Assembly: GCF_000507845.1 (NCBI RefSeq)
Contig: NZ_KI669454.1
Span: 1,618,604-1,682,603 of the forward strand
DNA: 64,000 nucleotides
Origin: Helicobacter macacae MIT 99-5501
GTDB taxonomy: Bacteria > Campylobacterota > Campylobacteria > Campylobacterales > Helicobacteraceae
Direction of reading: 5' to 3'
Below the pieces are notes generated by a model. That model did not search any database. It saw nothing but the letters and a program-made list of their open reading frames with translations, and was not told the origin of the DNA. Numbering within the stretch: position 1 is the first letter of the stretch; the number at the start of each line of letters is the position of its first letter. Made by a program: the position numbers and the translations under genes. Below, one piece after another: positions 9,553-19,278 of the stretch.

Positions 9553-10431
9553 CTATTTTTTAAACAACTCATCAAGTTTGTTTTCATACGTATAATAATC
9601 AAGCATTGCATAAAGCTCCTCACGCGTTTCCATTATATCAAGCACATCTTTTTGATGCCCATTTGCCAAAATCGACTTATACACGGTATTTGCCGCCTTG
9701 CTCATCGCACGATTTGCCGAGAGAGGATAGAGCACCATTGAGATTCCCGCACCCTTTAGCTCATCTGCGCTAAAGTAAGGCGTCTTGCCAAATTCTGTGA
9801 TATTTGCTAGCACAGGGACTTTGACAGCTTTGACAAAGGCAGAATACTCCTCAAGTGTATGCACTGCTTCGGCAAATATCATCTCTGCTCCCGCTTCCAC
9901 ATAAGCCACAGCGCGCTCGATTGCTTTATCCTGTCCCTCGATAGCGTGCGCATCGGTGCGTGCCATAACGACAAATTCACTATCGATTTTGGCATCCATT
10001 GCAGCTTTTATCCTATCGCACATTTCTTGCGTGCTTACTAGCTCTTTGTTTGGGCGATGTCCGCAACGCTTTTGTGCGACTTGGTCTTCTATGTGCGTAG
10101 CGGCTGCACCTGCGCGGATTAGCTCTTTTATCGTGCGAGCAATATTAAACGCCCCACCAAAGCCCGTATCACAATCCACAAGCAGGGGCGTATCCACGCG
10201 CGAAGTGATTCTACGCACATCGATACAAAAATCCTCTAGCCCCACGATTCCCAAATCAGGTAGCCCATAGCTCACGCTTGCCACGCCCGAGCCAGAGATA
10301 TAGATTGCCTTATGCCCGATTTTGGTGGCTTGCAGCGCGGAGTATGCGTTTGGTGTGCCTACGATTAGCAAAGGAGAATTTTCCTTTAATGCCTGCCTAA
10401 ATCTCTTTCCTGCTGAAGTTATGTTACTCAT
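9553..10431 (-). CDS. prpB: 2-methylisocitrate lyase
   Basis: Splits 2-methylisocitrate into pyruvate and succinate, closing the cycle. The 292-residue protein belongs to the isocitrate lyase/PEP mutase superfamily. The active-site loop is [10 protein letters not shown] (catalytic Cys in KRCGH), the metal-binding stretch is [11 protein letters not shown], and [11 protein letters not shown] also fits. It is the second gene of the operon, 88 nt after prpE and 47 nt before prpC, with an AAGGAG site. Confidence 0.95.
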   Translation of the reverse strand: MSNITSAGKRFRQALKENSPLLIVGTPNAYSALQATKIGHKAIYISGSGVASVSYGLPDLGIVGLEDFCIDVRRITSRVDTPLLVDCDTGFGGAFNIARTIKELIRAGAAATHIEDQVAQKRCGHRPNKELVSTQEMCDRIKAAMDAKIDSEFVVMARTDAHAIEGQDKAIERAVAYVEAGAEMIFAEAVHTLEEYSAFVKAVKVPVLANITEFGKTPYFSADELKGAGISMVLYPLSANRAMSKAANTVYKSILANGHQKDVLDIMETREELYAMLDYYTYENKLDELFKK

Positions 10432-10518
10432 TTTGAACTCCTTATTTTAAAATTTAAATTCTAGAAAATGCTTGATTTCGCGCTTAAAAATCTGCAAAAC
10501 CCGCTCTTATCAAAAAAC

Positions 10519-12441
10519 CTACTTCGCGCTTGGCTCTTCTTTTTTAGCCTCTTTTGGGTAGCCAAGTTTTGCGATTGCCTCCTTGCAACTATCAAGCACA
10601 CTCACATCTTCGATAGTCGCAGGGATAGCGTATTCTACGCCATCAGCGATTTCTCGCAAAGTCTTGCGCAAGATTTTGCCACTTCGCGTTTTTGGCAGGG
10701 CATTTACCACCGCTGCGGTTTTAAATGACGCTACCGCGCCGATTTCGTGGCGCACAAGAGAAACCACGCCATCTACGATTCCCTTGTGGTCGCGCTCGAT
10801 TCCTTGCTTTAGCACGATAAAGCCAAATGGAATCTCGCCCTTTAGCTCATCATTCACGCCGATTACCGCGCATTCTGCGACATCGGGGTGCTTAGAGATG
10901 ACTTCCTCCATTTCGCCTGTGGATAGTCTGTGCCCAGCGACATTGATTATGCCGTCCATTCGCCCTAGCACATAGACATAGCCGTCTTTGTCGATATAGC
11001 CTGTGTCGCCTGTGAGGTAGTAGCCTTTGAAATGCTCCAAATAGCCCTTGCGATACCGCTCCTCATTTTCCCAGATTCCCATTAGGCACGCAGGCGGAAG
11101 CGGTAGCTTAATACACAGCGCACCTTTTTTGCCCGCTTTTAGCTCTTTGCCATCTTCGCCTAGCACTTTTAGATTAAACCCCGGTGTAGGCTTAGTAGGG
11201 CTTCCGGGCTTGACAGGCATAGGGTCTAGCCCCATAGGATTTGCCGCTATCGCCCAGCCTGTCTCTGTCTGCCACCAATTATCAATCACAGGCTTGCCTG
11301 TAACCTTTGCAATCCACTTTAGCGTATCGCTATCGCACCGCTCGCCCGCGACAAAAATACTTCGCAAGCTATCAAGGTTGTATTTTTTGGCTAGCTCGCC
11401 TTTAGAATCTTCTCGCTTAATCGCACGAAATGCCGTAGGCGCGGAAAACAAAATATTGACTTTGTATTCATCGATGATTCTCCAAAAGCTCGCAGGATTT
11501 GGCGTGCGCACGGGCTTGCCCTCATAGACAATCGTAGTGCAACCATTCATAAGTGGCGCATACACGATATATGAGTGTCCAACCACCCAGCCTACATCAG
11601 AAGCAGTGAAAAAGACATCGCCCTCTTTGGCGTTATAGATATTATCCATACTCCACTTCATCGCCACAGAATGCCCACCATTTGAGCGGATAACGCCCTT
11701 TGGCGTGCCTGTCGTGCCCGAAGTGTAGAGGATATAAAGCGGGTCGGTTGCGAGCACAGGCACAGGCTCTACGGGGTGGGTTTTCTCCTCCTCCACTTCC
11801 CAATCGACATCTCTCCAAGGAAGCATACTTGCCTTATACTGCGGTCGTTGCCACACGATACAAGTAGTGGGCTTATGTTGGGATTTTTTGATTGCTTCAT
11901 CTAAGATAGGCTTATACTCAATGATATTGCTTACCTCGATTCCACAGCTTGCTGTCATTATCACGCGGGGCTTTGCGTCCTCTATCCTCATCGCTAGCTC
12001 GTGGGAGGCAAACCCCCCAAACACCACGCTATGAATCGCCCCAAGCCTCGCACACGCAAGCATAGCAATCACTGCCTCTGGAATCATCGGCATATAGATG
12101 ATGACTCTATCGCCTTTGACTACGCCTTTGTTTGCCAAAATCCCCGCTGTCTTTGCCACCCTATCGCGTAGCTGCTTGTAGGTGTATTTTTTCTTTGTGT
12201 CTGTTACGGGGGAGTCATAGATGAGGGCTAGCTGGTCGCCTCTGCCGTGATGAATGTGCAAGTCAAGCGCGTTGTAGCAGGTATTCATACAGCCCCCTAC
12301 AAACCACCTATAATGCTCGCCACTATCATCAAGCACATTGTCCCATTCATTATACCAATGCACTTTTTGGGCTGCCTCTGCCCAAAAAGCCTCTGGATTT
12401 TCTATTGACCGTTTGTATGTTTCATCATAAATTATTCCCAT
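10519..12441 (-). CDS. prpE: Propionate--CoA ligase
   Basis: An AMP-forming acyl-CoA synthetase of 640 residues that activates propionate to propionyl-CoA, feeding PrpC. The ATP-binding P-loop is YTSGTTGTPKGV, the adenylation motif is WWQTETGWAIAANP, the hinge is YLTGDTGYIDKDGYVYVLGR, and the catalytic lysine is in PKTRSGKILRK. The N-terminus (WYNEWDNVLDDS, RWFVGGCMNTCYN) resembles PrpE/ACSS3-type enzymes more than acetyl-CoA synthetase, and operon context agrees. It is the first gene of prpEBCD, with a very strong AGGAGG site and a promoter about 40 bp upstream. Acetate as an alternative substrate cannot be excluded. Confidence 0.9.
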   Translation of the reverse strand: MGIIYDETYKRSIENPEAFWAEAAQKVHWYNEWDNVLDDSGEHYRWFVGGCMNTCYNALDLHIHHGRGDQLALIYDSPVTDTKKKYTYKQLRDRVAKTAGILANKGVVKGDRVIIYMPMIPEAVIAMLACARLGAIHSVVFGGFASHELAMRIEDAKPRVIMTASCGIEVSNIIEYKPILDEAIKKSQHKPTTCIVWQRPQYKASMLPWRDVDWEVEEEKTHPVEPVPVLATDPLYILYTSGTTGTPKGVIRSNGGHSVAMKWSMDNIYNAKEGDVFFTASDVGWVVGHSYIVYAPLMNGCTTIVYEGKPVRTPNPASFWRIIDEYKVNILFSAPTAFRAIKREDSKGELAKKYNLDSLRSIFVAGERCDSDTLKWIAKVTGKPVIDNWWQTETGWAIAANPMGLDPMPVKPGSPTKPTPGFNLKVLGEDGKELKAGKKGALCIKLPLPPACLMGIWENEERYRKGYLEHFKGYYLTGDTGYIDKDGYVYVLGRMDGIINVAGHRLSTGEMEEVISKHPDVAECAVIGVNDELKGEIPFGFIVLKQGIERDHKGIVDGVVSLVRHEIGAVASFKTAAVVNALPKTRSGKILRKTLREIADGVEYAIPATIEDVSVLDSCKEAIAKLGYPKEAKKEEPSAK

Positions 12442-12827
12442 ATTTTTACCTCCTAAAAGTTGTTGTTAGGGAAATTCCATTATAAACGATTTCATACACA
12501 ATCTAGGCACAATCCACACAAAAAGAGAATCAAATTTTTGGGACAATACGCACAAAAGATTTGGAAAAAACTTAAAAAAACGACTACTTTTTACAAAAAT
12601 GCGCAAAAATTGTGCAATAATCTTGTATAGTTTCATAAGAATTTTTAACCCAAAAGCCAAAATCTAACCAAAAAAACACCCAAAAAAGTGTTACAAAAAG
12701 TAAAAAGCCTAAAATTTTTTGCAAAATCTATGAAAAATCCATAGACAACAACAAAAAAAAGTAACAAAAACGCTTCACAAAAATCATTTGCAAGATTTAT
12801 AAAATGTTGCAAGAAAAAGGAAAGATA
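12442..12827. other. Divergent control region between prpE and the HTH gene
   Basis: 386 bp without a gene, very A-rich. It holds the prpE -10 (12484-12479), a plus-strand TATAAAAT at 12798-12805 for the HTH gene, and CACAA/TTGTG motifs described in the findings. Confidence 0.6.
12479..12484 (-). promoter_or_regulatory. -10 box of the prpEBCD operon
   Basis: TATAAT on the minus strand, giving a leader of roughly 30 nt before prpE. Upstream (12485-12620) lie repeated ACAAT/CACAA motifs, and a near-palindrome TGCGCAA-AAA-TTGTGCA is present around 12600. These are candidate operator elements, unproven. Confidence 0.55.
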
Positions 12828-13748
12828 ATGCTAGATTTTACACAACGATTACAAAAAATGTTTGCTCGCTCTGGTTTGAGTGTGAGCAAGTTTGCCACTA
12901 TGGTGCAAAAAGATAGACGCACTGTGGCTAGCTGGATAGAGGGAAATGCCAAAAAAGAGCTAAACATACATATTAGAAATGCTATCTCAAAAGCGTTGCG
13001 CTACCCAAAAAAAATATGGGAATGCGATGAAAAAGAGTTTTATGAATTGTTAGATTCTGCAAGCGTGAGTGAGATAAGTATCATTGATGAGAGCTATTGC
13101 GCTGGGGTAAAATATATCTATGAAAACGAAAATGAGGGTTCGCTAATCATTCACCCATCTTTCCCAAATCCTGCGTATAGGGATTTCATAGTCCCCCTTG
13201 TGTATAAAAAAAGCAATGATGAGCTAACAGAATCCTACCGCAGAAGACGCGGGGAAAAAATGCGAGATTATTCATTTAACGCTAGTGAGTGGTATTCGAT
13301 AAAATCTTTGCTAGAGTTTTGCTTCTCGCCTATTGGCAATTTTTATACCAAAGACCAAAAAATACAGATTTTATCCCTTATGATAGATATTTTCCGTGAT
13401 AATCTAAACAAATCACTATATTTCTTTGATTCATATAGCCAAAAAATCTATGGGCTTGATATTTTCTACACCTCTATAAATACCAAAACCCAAACAATGT
13501 TTTTTAAAGCCCCTATGGAATCAATGATAGTAGAAGTGCGCAACTCTGAACTTATCAAAAAACTCCACCGACACTACACAAATGCCAAAGAATGCCCTCC
13601 ACATATCGCACCGCGAGATGCAGTAATGGTGCTAGAAATGCTACTAGAGTGCCTAGAAAATGATTTATCTTTGCAAGAGACTTGCGCTTATGTGGATAGA
13701 AATAGCAAGTATGGAGAGCTATTTTTCCGCACGATAAATGTGGATTAG
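12828..13748 (+). CDS. HTH-domain protein divergent from the prp operon, candidate propionate regulator
   Basis: A 306-residue cytoplasmic protein. Residues 1-60 form a helix-turn-helix of the Cro/XRE general kind (SVSKFATMVQKDRRTVASWI), followed by about 240 residues I do not recognise. That part has a helical stretch around YTKDQKIQILSLMIDIFRDN and a C-terminal VMVLEMLLECLEN. It is not a sigma-54-type PrpR, having no AAA+ domain. I chose the ATG at 12828, behind AAAAAGGAAAG, over the ATG at 12804, which overlaps a TATAAAAT box. Divergent placement suggests it senses a propionate or methylcitrate signal and acts on the shared 386-bp region; this is inference. Confidence 0.7.
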   Translation: MLDFTQRLQKMFARSGLSVSKFATMVQKDRRTVASWIEGNAKKELNIHIRNAISKALRYPKKIWECDEKEFYELLDSASVSEISIIDESYCAGVKYIYENENEGSLIIHPSFPNPAYRDFIVPLVYKKSNDELTESYRRRRGEKMRDYSFNASEWYSIKSLLEFCFSPIGNFYTKDQKIQILSLMIDIFRDNLNKSLYFFDSYSQKIYGLDIFYTSINTKTQTMFFKAPMESMIVEVRNSELIKKLHRHYTNAKECPPHIAPRDAVMVLEMLLECLENDLSLQETCAYVDRNSKYGELFFRTINVD

Positions 13749-13957
13749 TCAAATTATCGCGCCACATTATTACCGCTTAAATACAAAATCATAAACGCAA
13801 AAATCGTTTTAAGACAACTCTATTTTTTGCTTTTTTTTGGCTTTTTGGCTTTTTACGAGATTCCACTAAAACAACATAAAAGATATATAAATTCAAATAC
13901 TTTGTCAAATATTTGCGTATTTTTGGGTGTTTTTACCAAAAATCCCTTAAATTCTAT

Positions 13958-13984
13958 TAAAAAGAGTTTTTTTATGTCGATTCT
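13958..13984 (+). promoter_or_regulatory. Sigma-28 (FliA) promoter of flaA
   Basis: TAAA at 13958-13961, 14 nt, then GTCGATTC ending at 13983. This fits the Helicobacter flaA FliA consensus (TAAA-N14/15-GCCGATAA) with CGAT conserved. Predicted start of transcription is near 13990, at the base of the hairpin. Confidence 0.7.
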
Positions 13985-13988
13985 AGCC

Positions 13989-14017
13989 TAGTCAAAGGCA
14001 AGGATGCCTTTAGACTA
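13989..14017 (+). promoter_or_regulatory. flaA leader stem-loop with GGA in the loop (possible CsrA site)
   Basis: TAGTCAAAGGC pairs with GCCTTTAGACTA (one bulge) around the loop AAGGAT. A second GGA is in the Shine-Dalgarno sequence at 14028-14030. A loop GGA plus a ribosome-site GGA is the known layout of CsrA targets such as C. jejuni flaA. Confidence 0.6.
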
Positions 14018-14038
14018 ATCCCAAAAAGGAGTTTCACA

Positions 14039-15577
14039 ATGGCTTTTCAAATTAACACGAATGTCATGGCACTAAATGCCCATGTGCAAGGTGTAGGAAC
14101 ACAATGGAATCTCAAGAACTCTCTTGAGAAACTAAGCTCAGGTCTTCGTATCAATAAGGCAGCTGATGATGCTTCTGGTATGATTATTGCGGACTCTTTG
14201 CGCACTCAAGCAAGCGCGCTAGGACAAGCTATCCAAAACACAAACGAGGGTATGGGTATTATCCAAATCGCTGATAAAGCGATGGACGAAATGCTTAAAA
14301 TCCTTGACACTGTGAAAACCAAAGCTATCCAAGCAGCCCAAGATGGACAAACTTCCGTTTCTCGTAAGGCAATCCAAAACGACATTATCCGCTTGGTGCA
14401 AGGTCTAGATATGGTGGGTAACACTACCGCTTACAACGGACAAGCTCTTTTGTCTGGTCAATGGACTAACAAAGAATTCCAAGTAGGTGCGTATTCTAAC
14501 CAATCTATCAAAGCCTCTATCGGTGCGACTACTTCTGACAAAATCGGGCAAGTTCGCCTTGAGACAGGTGCGATGATTACCGCTTCTGGTGAAGTGGCTA
14601 TCAAATTCCGCCAAGTCGATGGTGTCAATGATGTCCAGCTAGAATCTGTCAAAATCTCTCACACTGCAGGCACAGGGCTAGGAAACCTAGCAGAAGTCAT
14701 CAACAAAACTGCTGATAAAACAGGTATCCGCGCTAATGCTGTCGTGCTTTCTACCTCCGACCAAGAAATCCAAGCAGGTGAAATGCTAGGCGTTGTCATC
14801 AATGGATTTTCACTAGGCGACATCAAAGGTATCAAGCAAGCTGATAGCGATGGAAGACTAGTCCAAGCATTTAACGCTGCAACTGCTGAAACAGGTGTGG
14901 AAGCATTTGCTGACAATGAAGGACGACTAAACTTGCGCTCTATTGATGGACGCGGTATCGTGCTTCAAGCTGGCACTCCTGTGGGTGGCGGTAAGCAAAC
15001 AGGTGGTCCAAAAGCTATCGAAAAGATGAACGGACAAGTCCTAACAGGACCGGGTTCTGTGAATTATGGTAGATTGGCACTTGTGCGACAAGACTCTCGC
15101 GATATCCTTGTATCTGGGACAGGTAACCTTGCTTCCACAGGATATGCAGCTGGACAAGCCGTAGCTGAAACAGTTGTAAACCTACGCGATGTGCTAGGGC
15201 TATTTAAAGAAGACGCTCGCTCTGCTGCTGGTGCAAACGAAAACAACGCGGCTGTGGCAAGAAATCAAGTGCTAGGTGCTGGTGTAACAACCTTAAGAGG
15301 TGCTATGGTGGTTATCGACATAGCAGACTCTGCGACAAAGACACTTGACAAAATCCGCGCTGACTTGGGTTCTGTGCAAGGGCAAATGATTGCAACTGTA
15401 AATAACATCTCCACTACACAAGTGAATGTAAAAGCAGCTGAAAGTGGAATCCGCGAAGTGGATTTCGCTAGAGAATCAACAGAGTTCAACAAGTGGACGA
15501 TTCTCGCACAATCTGGTAGTTACGCGCTAAGCCAAGCAAACGCAGCACAACAAAATCTACTAAGGCTTCTCTCTTAA
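14039..15577 (+). CDS. flaA: Flagellin A
   Basis: Major subunit of the flagellar filament, exported by the flagellar type III apparatus and in this group glycosylated with pseudaminic acid. It is 512 residues, close to H. pylori FlaA. The conserved N-terminal D0/D1 part reads [20 protein letters not shown] and [18 protein letters not shown]. The C-terminal D1/D0 part reads [19 protein letters not shown] and NILRLL-like NLLRLLS. The middle (about 180-400) is variable. It matches FlaA ([20 protein letters not shown]) better than FlaB. One departure from the usual DFAEES motif is [13 protein letters not shown] near the end. Sigma-28 promoter and AAAAAGGAG ribosome site. Confidence 0.95.
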   Translation: MAFQINTNVMALNAHVQGVGTQWNLKNSLEKLSSGLRINKAADDASGMIIADSLRTQASALGQAIQNTNEGMGIIQIADKAMDEMLKILDTVKTKAIQAAQDGQTSVSRKAIQNDIIRLVQGLDMVGNTTAYNGQALLSGQWTNKEFQVGAYSNQSIKASIGATTSDKIGQVRLETGAMITASGEVAIKFRQVDGVNDVQLESVKISHTAGTGLGNLAEVINKTADKTGIRANAVVLSTSDQEIQAGEMLGVVINGFSLGDIKGIKQADSDGRLVQAFNAATAETGVEAFADNEGRLNLRSIDGRGIVLQAGTPVGGGKQTGGPKAIEKMNGQVLTGPGSVNYGRLALVRQDSRDILVSGTGNLASTGYAAGQAVAETVVNLRDVLGLFKEDARSAAGANENNAAVARNQVLGAGVTTLRGAMVVIDIADSATKTLDKIRADLGSVQGQMIATVNNISTTQVNVKAAESGIREVDFARESTEFNKWTILAQSGSYALSQANAAQQNLLRLLS

Positions 15578-15600
15578 ATAGATTTTGGGGCTAAGATTTT

Positions 15601-15632
15601 CCCAAAGGATAAGTCTTAGCTTTGGGCTTTTT
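15601..15632 (+). terminator. flaA terminator
   Basis: CCCAAAG (15601-15607) pairs with CTTTGGG (15620-15626), followed by CTTTTT. A competing stem GCTAAGA (15590-15596) / TCTTAGC (15614-15620) shares the same bases. Confidence 0.7.
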
Positions 15633-15879
15633 AGCTAGCCTTGTGCTTGTCTTTAGATTTTCGGCAGATTCTCTAGGGATAGGCTTAAAGGCTAGCTTTT
15701 TTATTGCCCAAATCCGCCACGATTTTAAAAACTTAAAAACACAAAATCCCACCCTAAAATATTCTTACAAAAACTCAAGCCCAAAAACTTCCCACAAAAA
15801 TCCCCACACAAAAAAACCTCGCAAAAAATATACAAACAAACTTCTTGCAAAACTTTCCCAAACATATTCCAAAATCTAT

Positions 15880-15885
15880 TATAAT
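15880..15885 (+). promoter_or_regulatory. -10 box of argG
   Basis: TATAAT 36 nt before the chosen argG start. It overlaps the 5' end of the longest open frame, supporting the downstream ATG at 15921. Confidence 0.6.
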
Positions 15886-15920
15886 TGTGCCATTTCACTA
15901 CTTCCATAAGGAGCGACCAA

Positions 15921-17210
15921 ATGGCAAAATCTGCTAAAACCACCACAAAAAGCACCAAAAAATCCATAAAAAAAGTAGTCCTTGCTTATTCGGGCGGACT
16001 TGACACAAGCGTGATACTCAAATGGCTAAGCGATGAGTATGGCTGCGAAGTCATCACTTTCACCGCAGATATAGGGCAAGGCGAGGAAGTCTCTCCTGCT
16101 AGAGCAAAAGCCATAAAGCTAGGAATCAAGCCAAAAAATATCTTTATTGAGGATTTGCGCGAAGAGTTTATCGCTGATTTTGTGTTTCCTATGTTTCGTG
16201 CAAATGCGATATATGAGGGCGAATATTTGCTAGGCACGAGTATCGCTCGCCCCCTTATCGCCAAGCGACTTGTAGAAATTGCTCGCAAAGTCGGTGCAGA
16301 CGCCATAGCACACGGCGCGACAGGCAAAGGCAACGACCAAGTGCGCTTCGAGCTAGGGGCTTACGCGCTAAACCCAGATATAAAAGTCATAGCCCCGTGG
16401 CGTGAGTGGAATCTAAACAGCCGAGAAAAGCTCCTAGCCTACGCAGCCAAGCACCAAATCCCTATCGAAAAAAAGAAAAATGCCTCGCCCTACTCAATGG
16501 ATGCAAATCTATTGCACATAAGCTATGAGGGGCAAAATCTAGAAAACCCAAGTCAAGCACCAAAAGATGATATGTGGCGTTGGAGTGTCAGCCCCAAAAA
16601 CGCCCCAGACAAATCCCAAATCATCACTATTGATTTTGTAAATGGCGATGGCATAGCAATCGATGGCAAAAAGCTAAGTCCTGCGAAATTTTGGAGCAAG
16701 CTAAATGAACTAGGTAGCAAGCACGGAATCGGGCGACTTGACTTGGTGGAAAATCGCTTTGTGGGTATGAAATCACGCGGCTGCTATGAAACCCCCGCAG
16801 GCACAATCTACCTAAAAGCCCACCGCGCAATAGAATCTCTAACCCTAGATAGAGAAGTCGCCCACCTAAAAGATGAGATAATGCCAAGATATGCAAGCCT
16901 TATTTATAATGGATTTTGGTTTAGCGATGAGAGACGCGCACTCCAAGCCCTAATCGACTACACCCAAAAGCGCGTAAGCGGACGCGTGCGCGTAGAGCTA
17001 TACAAAGGCAATGTAATCATTCTAGGCAGAGAGTCAAACAACTCGCTATTTAACGCTGCGTATAGCACATTTGAAGAAGACAGCGTATATGACCAAAAAG
17101 ACGCCGCAGGATTTATCAAGCTAAATGCACTACGCTTCATCATCGCAGGAAAAGCAGATAAATCAAACACAAACAAAGCAAAATCTAGAAAGACACGCAA
17201 AAAGTCTTAA
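15921..17210 (+). CDS. argG: Argininosuccinate synthase
   Basis: ATP-dependent ligation of citrulline and aspartate in arginine synthesis. The 429-residue protein has the N-type ATP pyrophosphatase motif [16 protein letters not shown] (about 19-34), then [19 protein letters not shown] and [16 protein letters not shown]. The ATG at 15921, behind ATAAGGAG, is preferred over the longer frame that runs through the promoter. Before the catalytic motif there is a Lys/Thr/Ser-rich N-terminal extension (about 17 residues), and the C-terminus ends in a Lys-rich tail ([11 protein letters not shown]). These additions are unusual for ArgG. Confidence 0.95.
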   Translation: MAKSAKTTTKSTKKSIKKVVLAYSGGLDTSVILKWLSDEYGCEVITFTADIGQGEEVSPARAKAIKLGIKPKNIFIEDLREEFIADFVFPMFRANAIYEGEYLLGTSIARPLIAKRLVEIARKVGADAIAHGATGKGNDQVRFELGAYALNPDIKVIAPWREWNLNSREKLLAYAAKHQIPIEKKKNASPYSMDANLLHISYEGQNLENPSQAPKDDMWRWSVSPKNAPDKSQIITIDFVNGDGIAIDGKKLSPAKFWSKLNELGSKHGIGRLDLVENRFVGMKSRGCYETPAGTIYLKAHRAIESLTLDREVAHLKDEIMPRYASLIYNGFWFSDERRALQALIDYTQKRVSGRVRVELYKGNVIILGRESNNSLFNAAYSTFEEDSVYDQKDAAGFIKLNALRFIIAGKADKSNTNKAKSRKTRKKS

Positions 17211-17233
17211 GCCACCACAAAGGCTAAATTAGC

Positions 17234-17270
17234 AAGGCTAGGCAGAAAATCATCTTTGCCAAGCCTTTTT
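17234..17270 (+). terminator. argG terminator
   Basis: AAGGCTAGGCA pairs with TGCCAAGCCTT (one mismatch), followed by T5. Confidence 0.8.
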
Positions 17271-17282
17271 ACACCTTTTACA

Positions 17283-17526
17283 CTGCTTGCGTTATTGTGC
17301 GCTTAGTGCTTGTGCGACAAACTATATCCCTTGCAAGCCACAGGCATAAGCCCACCCGCATAAAGTCGGCAAAGCAAGGCGCATAAATGTGCTATATTTC
17401 TGGGGCTACACTACTATCAAAGCAACCAAAAATGACGGCATAGAGGACATTAGCACGGTGGATTTTATCTCAAGTGAAATCAAACATATCTACACCAAGC
17501 GCACTGCGATAATCTCGGAGGAATAG
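17283..17526 (+). pseudogene. Remnant of a TRL-like lipoprotein-type gene
   Basis: No intact frame, but three-frame reading recovers pieces resembling the TRL family. There is a signal-like LLALLCA with an in-frame stop after it, then LYPLQATGISPPA, and after a frame change VLYFWGYTTIKATKNDGIED and ISTVDF, closing with TAIISEE and a stop. The TRL family normally reads G(D/Y)xSIxAAxKNGGIxxIxxVD near its end. At least one nonsense and one frameshift lesion are needed, so it is decayed. The assignment rests on remembered family consensus. Confidence 0.5.
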
Positions 17527-17839
17527 TTGGTAGTCGTTTTAGCAAATCCGCTAGGCAAATGTCTTTTATCATTGCTAAGCATACTTGGCTAGGCACATTG
17601 CAATACTTTTGCTACTCCAAACTAGCTTCTTAAATCATTAGCAAAATCTTGCACGCACTTTATCACTCTTCATCGCACTTCATCATAAAAGGCATAAATG
17701 ATTTTATAGCATTGTCAAAATTTTTAGGGGCAAGAGAAGTTTTGCAAGCAGTTTTGGCATTTATGCTAGCCAAAAAGATTTGTGCTATAATCCAAAACCT
17801 TGCAACCCAAAATCCACAAACACCTAAAAAAGGGTAAAT
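17527..17839. other. Intergenic region before the HipA-like gene
   Basis: No gene supported. It carries an extended -10 (TGCTATAAT, TATAAT at 17786-17791) about 50 nt before the HipA-like start. Confidence 0.55.
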
Positions 17840-19024
17840 ATGAAATATCTGCTAAAAAACAAAGATAAGATTGTTTTGGAATTTGAAGTAAGTATAAATA
17901 CACAAACTTATCAAGGTATTTCAAGGCAATATGCCACCATAAAAAATACAAAAGCCATAAACGATGATTTATTGCCACGCTCAATGAATGATTTAGATTC
18001 TTTGCAAAAATGGATAGAAAAACGAAAAATCCCAAAAAATCGAGCTTTTGTCAATGATATTTTAAAAACGCTAGGCGTAGATTCGGATGGTAATTTTATG
18101 GCATATATAGATATATCGCTAGGATTATCACTCAATGATTCTTATTGGATAGTGCCTAGCGATAGGAAATACAAATGGAGTGATTTTAATCTCTATGATA
18201 ATGAATTTGAAAAGGCACTAGCCTTAGTAGCATTTAGTGGTGGTAACTACAAAGCAAACAAAATCACTAGCTCTCCTGAATACACCACAAATGGAATGCT
18301 AAAAAAATGCTGGCATAGAGAAGATAGAGGAATCTATCTCTACAAAGGCTCTAGCGAAAAATACGCAAATGGCGGGAAAGAATCTTACGCAGAATACTAT
18401 ATGGCACAAATCGCAGAATCTCTAGGATTTAAACACATTTCTTATGATTTGAGAGAATTTCACGGACAGCTTGTAAGCACTTGCCCTATCTTTACTAATG
18501 AAAATGAGGGATATTTAAATATTTATGATTGCTTAGATAAAGACATAAGGCAGTCATATAAGTTTAAGCTAATAGAGCCGATTCAAAAAGTGTATGGAAA
18601 GGGTAGCTTTGAAGATTTAATGCTATTTGACGCGCTCATTTGCAATGTCGATAGGCATTTAGGCAATTTTGGAATGATAGTAGACAACAACACAAATGAG
18701 ATTTTGCGCCCTGCACCGATATTTGATAATGGATTTTCTATGATAAATATCCTAACGCAAGATGAGCTAAGCGACATTCCAAGTGCTATTACAAATATGC
18801 AGCACAGCTTTTTTGATTTTAGCTTCGATGAGCAACTAAAATTATTTGTCCAGCCACGCCATATCCCAAACCTAGAAAAACTACAAACCTTTGAATTTAA
18901 AAAACATAAAGAATTTAACCTCCCTGATGAATGGCTAGAATCTATCCAAAAAGCTATCCAAGATAGAGCCAAACTAGCAATAGAACTATGTCATAAAAAA
19001 CCAACAATCCACACAAACCAATAA
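17840..19024 (+). CDS. HipA-like kinase-domain protein
   Basis: A 394-residue protein whose C-terminal two thirds has HipA-type kinase features. SPEYTTNGMLKKCW occupies the phosphate-binding loop region, and GIYLYKGSSE holds the candidate ATP lysine. ALICNVDRHLGNFGM is the catalytic loop (D-R-H-xx-N), and PIFDNGFSM is the metal-binding DFG-like motif. The N-terminal ~130 residues are unlike E. coli HipA. No HipB-like HTH partner precedes it, so it is a stand-alone HipA-like protein comparable to the H. pylori CtkA group. All the catalytic residues I looked for are present, so an active Ser/Thr kinase is plausible. It lies in a region of gene relics, suggesting horizontal arrival. Substrate unknown. 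Confidence 0.75.
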   Translation: MKYLLKNKDKIVLEFEVSINTQTYQGISRQYATIKNTKAINDDLLPRSMNDLDSLQKWIEKRKIPKNRAFVNDILKTLGVDSDGNFMAYIDISLGLSLNDSYWIVPSDRKYKWSDFNLYDNEFEKALALVAFSGGNYKANKITSSPEYTTNGMLKKCWHREDRGIYLYKGSSEKYANGGKESYAEYYMAQIAESLGFKHISYDLREFHGQLVSTCPIFTNENEGYLNIYDCLDKDIRQSYKFKLIEPIQKVYGKGSFEDLMLFDALICNVDRHLGNFGMIVDNNTNEILRPAPIFDNGFSMINILTQDELSDIPSAITNMQHSFFDFSFDEQLKLFVQPRHIPNLEKLQTFEFKKHKEFNLPDEWLESIQKAIQDRAKLAIELCHKKPTIHTNQ

Positions 19025-19234
19025 CCCAAAATACACACCCAAACTACAAAGATTCTCATTCCCCTCCCTCCTCTTAGATGATAAAAAAAATAGCACAAAA
19101 ACTATGTCTTATATCTCTTAACATACATTTTCAAACACATACATTCTGCAAAGTTGATTAAATTTGCCAAAGACTTTGCAAACAAATGGATATAAAGGGC
19201 ATATCAAGCAATTTGGATAGCACAGCATCAAAAA

Positions 19235-19243
19235 TGATACAAT
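19235..19243 (+). promoter_or_regulatory. Extended -10 before the LPD3-like gene
   Basis: TGATACAAT, the same form as the element before the pentapeptide-repeat gene (53079-53087). The predicted transcript start near 19251 excludes translation from the upstream ATGs at 19186 and 19234. Confidence 0.45.
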
Positions 19244-19278
19244 ACCGCCCCAGAAATGCGATAAAGGATAACAATCAA

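Larger units (their letters stand above)
13749..14038. other. Intergenic region upstream of flaA
   Basis: About 290 bp without a gene. The 3' third carries the sigma-28 promoter and leader hairpin listed separately; the rest is AT-rich with no recognisable signal. Confidence 0.6.

Noticed and set aside
12828..13748. PrpR of the sigma-54 activator type
   Set aside because: No AAA+ domain or Fis-type HTH; the protein is too short and has an N-terminal HTH.
14039..15577. flaB instead of flaA
   Set aside because: The N-terminus and internal segments follow FlaA, and the promoter is sigma-28, whereas flaB is sigma-54 dependent in this group.
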